In this document: piece after piece, positions 58,075 to 64,000 of the stretch | Layout of the letters: each line of letters begins with the position of its first letter | Numbering within the stretch: position 1 is the first letter of the stretch | From: an uncultured Clostridia bacterium | GTDB lineage: Bacteria > Bacillota > Clostridia > Oscillospirales > Acutalibacteraceae | DNA length: 64,000 bases | Reading direction: 5' to 3' | Assembly: GCA_937892115.1 (NCBI GenBank) | Contig: CALAUI010000007.1 | Location: forward strand, 39,591-103,590 | Position numbers and translations under genes: made by a program | The notes under the pieces: generated by a model | Told to the model about the DNA's origin: nothing | The model's database searches: none | What the model saw: only the letters and a program-made list of their open reading frames with translations

Positions 58075-59847
58075 ATGAGTACCGGTGTTATAACCAAAAT
58101 TGCCGGACCTCTTGTAGTTGCTTCGGGCATGAGAGACGCCAATATGTTTGACGTTGTCCGTGTAGGTGACGCAAGACTTATCGGTGAAATCATAGAAATG
58201 CACGGTGACAGAGCATCCATTCAGGTTTACGAGGAAACCTCGGGTATCCGTACGGGAGAGCCCGTCGAATCCACGGAAGAGCCCCTGAGTGTTGAACTCG
58301 GTCCCGGTCTTATCAAGGGCATTTATGACGGTATCCAGAGACCCCTTGATAAAATAGTTGAAATGACAGGCAACAACCTTACCAGAGGCATTGAGGTTCC
58401 CGCGCTGGACCGCGATTCCGTATGGCATTTCGTTCCCTCGGTAAGTGCCGGCGATAAGGTTGTCGGCGGAGACGTTCTCGGTACCGTTCAGGAAACCGAT
58501 ATCGTTCTTCACAAAATTCTCGTTCCTCCCACCGTTTCGGGTACCGTATCCGCAATCAGCGAGGGCGATTATAAAATTACCGATTCAATAGCCGATATCA
58601 CCCTTGATAACGGCAGTGAATACAAGGCAGGTCTTATGCAGAAGTGGCCCGTAAGAAAGGGCAGACCTTATGCAAAGAAGATTTCTCCCGACGTACCCCT
58701 TGTAACCGGTCAGCGTGTAGTTGACGCTCTTTTCCCCATCGCAAAGGGCGGCGTTGCAGCTATTCCCGGACCCTTCGGCAGCGGTAAAACGGTTACACAG
58801 CATCAGCTTGCAAAATGGGCTGAAGCAGACATCGTTGTTTACATCGGCTGCGGTGAACGCGGTAACGAAATGACCGACGTTCTTAACGAATTCCCCGAGC
58901 TTATCGACCCCCATACGGGCAAGTCGCTTATGGAGCGTACCGTACTTATCGCAAACACCTCGGATATGCCCGTTGCAGCCCGTGAGGCATCAATTTATAC
59001 AGGCATCACGATTGCCGAATACTTCAGAGATATGGGCTACTCGGTAGCTCTTATGGCTGACTCTACCTCCAGATGGGCAGAGGCCCTCAGAGAGATGTCC
59101 GGCCGTCTTGAAGAAATGCCCGGTGAAGAAGGTTATCCCGCTTATCTGGGCAGCCGTCTTGCTCAGTTCTATGAAAGAGCAGGCCGTGTAATTTCCCTCG
59201 GCTCCGATGCAAGAGAAGGCGCACTTTCGGTTATCGGCGCCGTATCACCTCCCGGCGGTGATATTTCAGAGCCCGTTTCCCAGGCAACCCTGCGTATCGT
59301 AAAGGTATTCTGGGGACTGGATTCAAATCTTGCCTATAAGCGTCATTTCCCCGCAATCAACTGGCTTACCAGTTATTCAAACTATGCGGATTCTCTCGGC
59401 AAGTGGTTCAACGACAATGTCAATCCCGAATGGACTCAGCTCAGAGGTCGTATGATGGCTCTGCTTTCAGACGAAGCATCTCTTGATGAAATCGTTAAAC
59501 TGGTCGGTATGGATGCTCTTTCACCCTCCGACAGACTTAAAATGGAAACGGCCCGTTCAATCCGTGAAGACTTCCTTCATCAGCTTGCCTTCCACGAGAT
59601 TGACACCTATTCATCACTCAACAAGCAGTATTGTATGATGAAGCTTGTTATCAAGTATTACGATGAGTCCCTTGCAGCCCTTTCGGCAGGTGCGGATATC
59701 AACGATATCGTTGCCCTTCCCGTAAGAGAAGCAATCGGCAGATTCAAATATGTTGAAGAAAAAGACGTTGATGCACAGTTTATGGTAGTTTCGGATAAGC
59801 TTGCTTCCGAACTCAGACTTGCAGCAGCAAAGAAGGAGGAATTCTGA
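58075..59847 (+). CDS. ntpA: V-type ATPase catalytic subunit A
   Basis: The product has 590 residues. It is the ATP-hydrolysing subunit: Walker A GPFGSGKTVTQHQL, catalytic-Glu block GCGERGNEMTD, Walker B-type VALMADSTSRWAEALREMSG, and the non-homologous insert of V/A-type A subunits (residues about 115-190). The GlyGlu-rich PGEEGYPAYLGSRLAQFYERA stretch is typical. Its stop shares one base with the subunit B start. Confidence 0.97.
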   Translation: MSTGVITKIAGPLVVASGMRDANMFDVVRVGDARLIGEIIEMHGDRASIQVYEETSGIRTGEPVESTEEPLSVELGPGLIKGIYDGIQRPLDKIVEMTGNNLTRGIEVPALDRDSVWHFVPSVSAGDKVVGGDVLGTVQETDIVLHKILVPPTVSGTVSAISEGDYKITDSIADITLDNGSEYKAGLMQKWPVRKGRPYAKKISPDVPLVTGQRVVDALFPIAKGGVAAIPGPFGSGKTVTQHQLAKWAEADIVVYIGCGERGNEMTDVLNEFPELIDPHTGKSLMERTVLIANTSDMPVAAREASIYTGITIAEYFRDMGYSVALMADSTSRWAEALREMSGRLEEMPGEEGYPAYLGSRLAQFYERAGRVISLGSDAREGALSVIGAVSPPGGDISEPVSQATLRIVKVFWGLDSNLAYKRHFPAINWLTSYSNYADSLGKWFNDNVNPEWTQLRGRMMALLSDEASLDEIVKLVGMDALSPSDRLKMETARSIREDFLHQLAFHEIDTYSSLNKQYCMMKLVIKYYDESLAALSAGADINDIVALPVREAIGRFKYVEEKDVDAQFMVVSDKLASELRLAAAKKEEF

Positions 59848-61220
59848 TGCCAAAAGAATACAGAACTATTCAGGAAGTAGCAGGTCCTCTTATGCTTGTC
59901 CGTGAGGTTGAAGGTGTTGCCTACAACGAACTCGGCGAAATTGAACTTGCAAACGGCGAGAAGAGACGCTGCCGTGTACTTGAAATCGACGGTACCAATG
60001 CTCTCGTTCAGCTTTTTGAAAACTCAACCGGTATCAACCTTGCAAACAGTAAGGTAAGCTTTTCCGGCAGACAGATGGAGCTCGGACTTTCCCTTGATAT
60101 GCTCGGCAGAGTCTTTGACGGTCTGGGCAGACCCATTGACGGAGGTCCCGAAATCATTCCCGAAAAGAGGATGGATGTAAACGGCGTACCCATCAATCCT
60201 GCCGCAAGAAGCTTCCCCCAGGAATTCATCCAGACCGGCGTTTCCGCTATTGACGGACTTAATACCCTCGTAAGAGGTCAGAAGCTTCCCATTTTCTCAA
60301 TGTCAGGTCTTCCCCACGCCAACCTTGCGGCACAGATTGCAAGACAGGCAAAGGTAAGAGGTAAGGACGAGCAGTTTGCCGTTGTATTTGCGGCTATGGG
60401 TATCACCTTTGAGGAAAGCGACTATTTCGTACAGTCCTTCCGTGAAACGGGTGCTCTTGACAGAACGGTCATGTTCTCAAACCTTGCAAACGACCCCGCT
60501 ATTGAAAGAATCGCCACCCCCAAGATGGCACTTACTGCGGCTGAATTCCTTGCGTTTGAAAAGGGTATGCACGTTCTCGTAATCCTTACCGATATTACAA
60601 ACTATGCAGATGCTCTGCGTGAGGTTTCCGCAGCCCGTAAGGAAGTTCCCGGACGCCGCGGTTATCCCGGATATATGTACACCGACCTTGCATCAATTTA
60701 TGAAAGAGCCGGCAGACAGAAGGGCAAGGAAGGTTCAATCACTATGATTCCCATCCTTACAATGCCCGAGGATGATAAGACTCATCCCATTCCCGACCTT
60801 ACCGGTTATATCACGGAGGGACAGATTATCCTTGACCGTGAGCTCTACCGTAAGGGCATCAATCCTCCCGTAAATGTTCTTCCTTCACTTTCCCGTCTTA
60901 AAGATAAGGGTATCGGCGAAGGCAAGACCAGAGAGGACCATTCCAACACGATGAACCAGCTGTTCTCTGCTTACGCAAGAGGCAAGGACGCCAAGGAGCT
61001 TATGGTAGTCCTCGGTGAGGCGGCTCTTACCGATATGGATAAGCTTTATGCTCAGTTTGCAGATGAATTTGAAAAGGTTTATGTTTCCCAGGGATTTGAA
61101 ACAGACAGAGATATTGAAGAAACTCTTGATATCGGCTGGAAGCTGCTTCAGATTCTTCCCAGAAGCGAGCTGAAACGTATCAGCGACAAGTTACTTGATA
61201 AATATTACGGTAAGTATTGA
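59847..61220 (+). CDS. ntpB: V-type ATPase subunit B
   Basis: The product has 457 residues. It is the non-catalytic partner of subunit A: the P loop is replaced (SGLPHANLAAQI), while VLVILTDITNYADALREVSA and RRGYPGYMYTDLASIYERAG are intact. The TGATG junction with ntpA gives translational coupling and equal amounts. Confidence 0.97.
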   Translation: MPKEYRTIQEVAGPLMLVREVEGVAYNELGEIELANGEKRRCRVLEIDGTNALVQLFENSTGINLANSKVSFSGRQMELGLSLDMLGRVFDGLGRPIDGGPEIIPEKRMDVNGVPINPAARSFPQEFIQTGVSAIDGLNTLVRGQKLPIFSMSGLPHANLAAQIARQAKVRGKDEQFAVVFAAMGITFEESDYFVQSFRETGALDRTVMFSNLANDPAIERIATPKMALTAAEFLAFEKGMHVLVILTDITNYADALREVSAARKEVPGRRGYPGYMYTDLASIYERAGRQKGKEGSITMIPILTMPEDDKTHPIPDLTGYITEGQIILDRELYRKGINPPVNVLPSLSRLKDKGIGEGKTREDHSNTMNQLFSAYARGKDAKELMVVLGEAALTDMDKLYAQFADEFEKVYVSQGFETDRDIEETLDIGWKLLQILPRSELKRISDKLLDKYYGKY

Positions 61221-61235
61221 TTTGGATGTGATTAA

Positions 61236-61886
61236 ATGGCAATAATGAATGTCAACCCCACCCGAATGGAGCTTACCAACCTCAAGAGAAAGCTTGTTAC
61301 CGCCCGCAGAGGACATAAGCTTCTGAAGGATAAACGCGATGAGCTTATGCGTATCTTCCTTGACAGGGTACGCGAAAACAAAGCTCTGCGTAAAGAGGTT
61401 GAGGAAGGCATCAGGCAGGCGAATATTGCCATGAGTGTGGCAAGATGCGTAATGAGTGACAAGGCGCTTGACGTTGCTCTTATGCTTCCCACTCAGGAAA
61501 TGCAGCTTGATGTTACCGAAAAGAATGTCATGAGCGTTATGATTCCCGAATTTGACGTAAAATTCAGGACAGCCAATGCCGCGGACATTTATTCCTACGG
61601 CTTTTCCGAAACCTCAGGAGACCTTGATATTGCTGTCAAGGCGCTCTCCGACATTATGCCCAAGATGATTCGCCTTGCGGAGATTGAAAAATCCTGTCAG
61701 CTTATGGCAGACGAGATTGAAAAGACTCGCCGCAGAGTAAATGCACTTGAGCACGTAATGATTCCCAGATACGAAGAAACCATCAAGTATATCACAATGA
61801 AGCTTGATGAAAACGAGAGAAGCACCACAACCCGACTTATGAAAGTCAAGGATATGATGCTTGCTCAGGCACATAATTATAATTGA
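61236..61886 (+). CDS. ntpD: V-type ATPase subunit D
   Basis: The product has 216 residues. It is the central rotor shaft: a long antiparallel coiled coil (NPTRMELTNLKRKLVTARRG ... RRVNALEHVMIPRYEETIKY). It is the last ATPase gene and is followed by a CATCCCC-TTCG-GGGGATG hairpin. Confidence 0.95.
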   Translation: MAIMNVNPTRMELTNLKRKLVTARRGHKLLKDKRDELMRIFLDRVRENKALRKEVEEGIRQANIAMSVARCVMSDKALDVALMLPTQEMQLDVTEKNVMSVMIPEFDVKFRTANAADIYSYGFSETSGDLDIAVKALSDIMPKMIRLAEIEKSCQLMADEIEKTRRRVNALEHVMIPRYEETIKYITMKLDENERSTTTRLMKVKDMMLAQAHNYN

Positions 61887-61896
61887 TTTTACGGCT

Positions 61897-61914
61897 CATC
61901 CCCTTCGGGGGATG
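61897..61914 (+). terminator. Hairpin after the V-ATPase operon
   Basis: CATCCCC and GGGGATG form a perfect 7-bp stem with a UUCG tetraloop, followed by TTGTCG. The T-run is weak, so partial read-through into the M20 peptidase gene is possible. Confidence 0.5.
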
Positions 61915-61949
61915 TTGTCGTATAAAAACAACAAACAGGAAGTAGTATT

Positions 61950-63398
61950 ATGAAGTATATTCTTTATGTAATTCTTGCGGCCGTTGCGGTATTTGCCGTC
62001 CTTCTTGTTATTGCTCTTATCAGAGCGGCAAAAATCAAGGCCAAGCCGGATAACAATAAAACCGCTGCACCTTTTACTCCGGAGGATGAGGCAAAGTATT
62101 CAAAATTCCTGTCGGAAATGATTAAGATTCCAACCGTATCGGCTGCCGAGGGAGATGACCTCACCGAGTTTTACAGATTCAGAGAGGTGCTTAAATCAAA
62201 CTTCCCCCTTATTTTTGAGAAGCTTGAGGTAAATGACATCAGCGGCAACCTTCTTATCAGGTGGAAGGGCAAAACCGACAAGGACCCCATTCTGCTTATG
62301 GGTCATCAGGACGTTGTACCTGCGGTTGAATCCAACTGGGAGCATGAGCCCTTCTCGGGTGATATAGTTGACGGTAAGGTCCACGGCAGAGGTGCAATGG
62401 ACTGCAAATGTACCGTTATGGCAGAGTATGCCGCAGTTGAGGAGCTTCTTGAAGAGGGCTTCGTTCCCGAGAGAGACGTTTATCTTTCATCCTCCGTCAA
62501 CGAAGAAATTTCCGGCGGCGGCGCGGATAAAATCGTTAATTTCCTCAAAGAGAGAAACGTTCATATTGCGGCGGCAATGGACGAAGGCGGCGGTATAGTC
62601 AGCGGTATTCTTCCCGGTATGGAAACGTGGCTCTGCGCCTGCGGTGTAGTTGAAAAGGGTACTGCGGATATTAAATTTACAGCAAAAGCAAAGGGCGGTC
62701 ATTCATCAACGCCCCCCAAGAATACACCTATCGCGCGTCTTTCGGCTTTCGTAAACGACGTTGAAAAGCACGACCCGTTTATAAGAAGCTTTACTCCTCC
62801 CGTTGAGAATATGTTTACCTCAATCGCACCCTATCTCACTTTCCCGTTCCGTCTTCTTATGGGTAATCTCTGGCTCTTCAAGCCCCTTCTTAAGATTGCA
62901 ATGCCCATGGTTTCGCCTATGGCAAACGCATTTCTCGGTACGTCCTGCGTATTCACTATGAGCGGCGGTGCGGCGGCGGCAAATATCATCCCCGGCGAAG
63001 CGTACGTTATCGCGAATATCCGTCCCTCAATTCAGCAGAATCTTGACGAATGCTTTAATATTCTTAAGAATATCGCCGCAAAATACGATATTGAAGCCGA
63101 AATCATCAAGGGTAAGAGCGCGTCAAATATAGTTGCTCCCGACAGCGAAGAGCTTGCTTTCCTCGGCAAATGTGTCAAGGAATGCTTCCCCGGATACTGC
63201 TTTGCTCCCTATTACGTGACCGGCGGTACGGATTGCCGTGACTTTGAGCCCGTTACCGATAACTGTCTGAGATTCACACCCATCAGAATGGATGACCAGC
63301 AGATGGCGGCAATGCACGCGGCTAATGAAAATATCTCAACGGATGCAATTTCCGCAGGTGTCAAATTCTATAAGTATTATATTAAAAACCACGATTAA
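61950..63398 (+). CDS. Membrane-anchored M20-family peptidase/deacylase
   Basis: The product has 482 residues. One N-terminal span (YILYVILAAVAVFAVLLVIA) is followed by the M20 fold. Metal and catalytic residues: LMGHQDVVPA (first His and Asp), GRGAMDCK (bridging Asp), NEEISGGG (base Glu pair) and a late His in AMHAAN. The middle dimerisation part holds GGHSSTPPKNTPIA. It should trim peptides or acylated amino acids outside or at the membrane. CAGGAAG precedes its ATG. Confidence 0.88.
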   Translation: MKYILYVILAAVAVFAVLLVIALIRAAKIKAKPDNNKTAAPFTPEDEAKYSKFLSEMIKIPTVSAAEGDDLTEFYRFREVLKSNFPLIFEKLEVNDISGNLLIRWKGKTDKDPILLMGHQDVVPAVESNWEHEPFSGDIVDGKVHGRGAMDCKCTVMAEYAAVEELLEEGFVPERDVYLSSSVNEEISGGGADKIVNFLKERNVHIAAAMDEGGGIVSGILPGMETWLCACGVVEKGTADIKFTAKAKGGHSSTPPKNTPIARLSAFVNDVEKHDPFIRSFTPPVENMFTSIAPYLTFPFRLLMGNLWLFKPLLKIAMPMVSPMANAFLGTSCVFTMSGGAAAANIIPGEAYVIANIRPSIQQNLDECFNILKNIAAKYDIEAEIIKGKSASNIVAPDSEELAFLGKCVKECFPGYCFAPYYVTGGTDCRDFEPVTDNCLRFTPIRMDDQQMAAMHAANENISTDAISAGVKFYKYYIKNHD

Positions 63399-63407
63399 GG
63401 TGCAGAT

Positions 63408-63851
63408 ATGAAAAAGATTATTGTATTGCTTTCCGTTTTTGTTATGGCTTTTTTGCTCGTTTCCTGCGGAAAAGTTTCCACGACCGGAAATGAAAGTACG
63501 GTAACACAATCTGAAACGGTTGCTTATACCGACCCGAATGAGGCGTTTTCAAATGCTACCCTTGTAAATAATGCGGATGAAACCAATATTTATTATCTGT
63601 ATGCCGACGGCACCTATAAGGAAATTTATAAGGGTAATACACTTGAAGGCAAATGGAAGGTTGAAAATTCTGACCGTGTCGTCATAACCATGGACGGTAT
63701 GGATACCTCATATTACTATTCAATTCTGCAGGATGCCAACGGAAGTATTACGGGAATCACTCAGATGGAGGGCAGAAGCTTTACCATCGTAAGACATTCC
63801 GTTCCCGAAAATATCAGCGTTTATGAAAATACTGACGGGGCTGAGAATTAA
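63408..63851 (+). CDS. Small lipoprotein of unknown function
   Basis: The product has 147 residues. A signal peptide ends in the lipobox FLLVSCGK, so the mature protein is lipid-anchored. A Ser/Thr-rich linker (STTGNESTVTQSETVA) precedes a compact beta-rich part (YYLYADGTYKEIYKGNTLEG, then WKVENSDRVVIT). No known domain is recognised. It follows the M20 gene by 9 nt, so both are probably co-transcribed. Confidence 0.75.
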   Translation: MKKIIVLLSVFVMAFLLVSCGKVSTTGNESTVTQSETVAYTDPNEAFSNATLVNNADETNIYYLYADGTYKEIYKGNTLEGKWKVENSDRVVITMDGMDTSYYYSILQDANGSITGITQMEGRSFTIVRHSVPENISVYENTDGAEN

Positions 63852-63974
63852 AGGCAACAATAAAAATCGGCAGGCCGTAAGGCGACCGGTTTATAAGGAT
63901 GTTTGTGGGTTTATTCGGTAAGATTCAATATGCCGATATATCGACAAATCAGAATTTATAGAGTGGTGAATGAA

Positions 63975-64000
63975 ATGATAAATCAATGGGAAAACGCCGC
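63975..64000 (+). CDS. Possible start of a gene running off the window
   Basis: An ATG at 63975 opens a frame beginning MINQWENA that continues past the window end, with GAGTGGTGAA in front as a weak ribosome site. The gap before it (63852-63974) shows only an imperfect CGGC...CCGG inverted repeat. Too little is seen to assign a product. Confidence 0.3.

Noticed and set aside
1..64000. CRISPR arrays, insertion sequences, prophage genes, tRNA or rRNA genes
   Set aside because: No regularly spaced repeats, transposase motifs, phage structural genes, or tRNA/rRNA cores were seen; the only tRNA-like T-arm belongs to tmRNA.

Overview
The window looks like chromosomal DNA of a Gram-positive, strictly fermentative member of the Clostridia, most likely a gut Oscillospiraceae/Ruminococcaceae-type bacterium. 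The evidence is a PolC-type replicative polymerase, the rpmH-rnpA-yidD-yidC-jag block beside dnaA, frequent TTG starts with strong GGAGG sites, a bacterial V-type ATPase with a sodium-site rotor subunit, lipoproteins with Gram-positive-style lipoboxes, and a glycoside hydrolase family 89 enzyme. The species assignment is inference. Most of the window has intermediate GC; bases 13846-15836 are visibly more AT-rich.

Layout. 1-6.2 kb: the end of a huge repeat/coiled-coil surface protein, a DUF3798 lipoprotein, a MORN-repeat protein and a PhnP-like metallo-hydrolase. 6.3-9.1 kb: a GntR(YtrA)-regulated ABC exporter with its promoter and operator. 9.3-13.8 kb: two HTH regulators around a beta-helix protein and a serine hydrolase, then a PHP phosphoesterase. 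13.8-15.9 kb: an AT-rich cassette with an XRE regulator, a perfect 15-bp palindrome and two zinc-ribbon proteins. 15.9-18.2 kb: a hemolysin-III protein and a regulator operon. 18.3-27.6 kb (minus): an M23+SpoIID wall enzyme, a YhhN protein, murI, murD, an SGNH hydrolase, putP and GH89.

27.7-38.4 kb is one long plus-strand housekeeping cluster (pyrH, frr, uppS, cdsA, dxr, rseP, ispG, polC). It links nucleotide supply, translation recycling, isoprenoid and lipid-carrier synthesis, and replication. 38.7-41.8 kb encodes a large transporter overlapping a membrane-anchored leucine-rich-repeat protein. 42.0-46.1 kb (minus) is dnaA-ftsY-rdgB-yhbY-smpB-ssrA, with tmRNA starting 5 nt after the smpB stop. 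46.3-49.1 kb (plus) is rpmH-rnpA-yidD-yidC-jag. 49.1-53.1 kb (minus) holds a YgjP-like peptidase, a PRPP synthetase, a CDF transporter and an MscS channel. 53.2-61.9 kb is a complete nine-gene V-ATPase operon, followed by a membrane-anchored M20 peptidase and a lipoprotein.

Points that stand out: a SpoIID domain whose conserved blocks are in circularly permuted order and fused to an M23 peptidase; a 68-bp perfect duplication that gives two unrelated genes the same last codons and terminator; a CxxCGKxH plus aromatic helix tail on the surface protein; a dnaA followed by ftsY instead of dnaN, with a changed DNA-contact motif and no canonical DnaA boxes beside it; and the AT-rich zinc-ribbon cassette with its operator. 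No CRISPR array, rRNA, tRNA or insertion sequence was seen.
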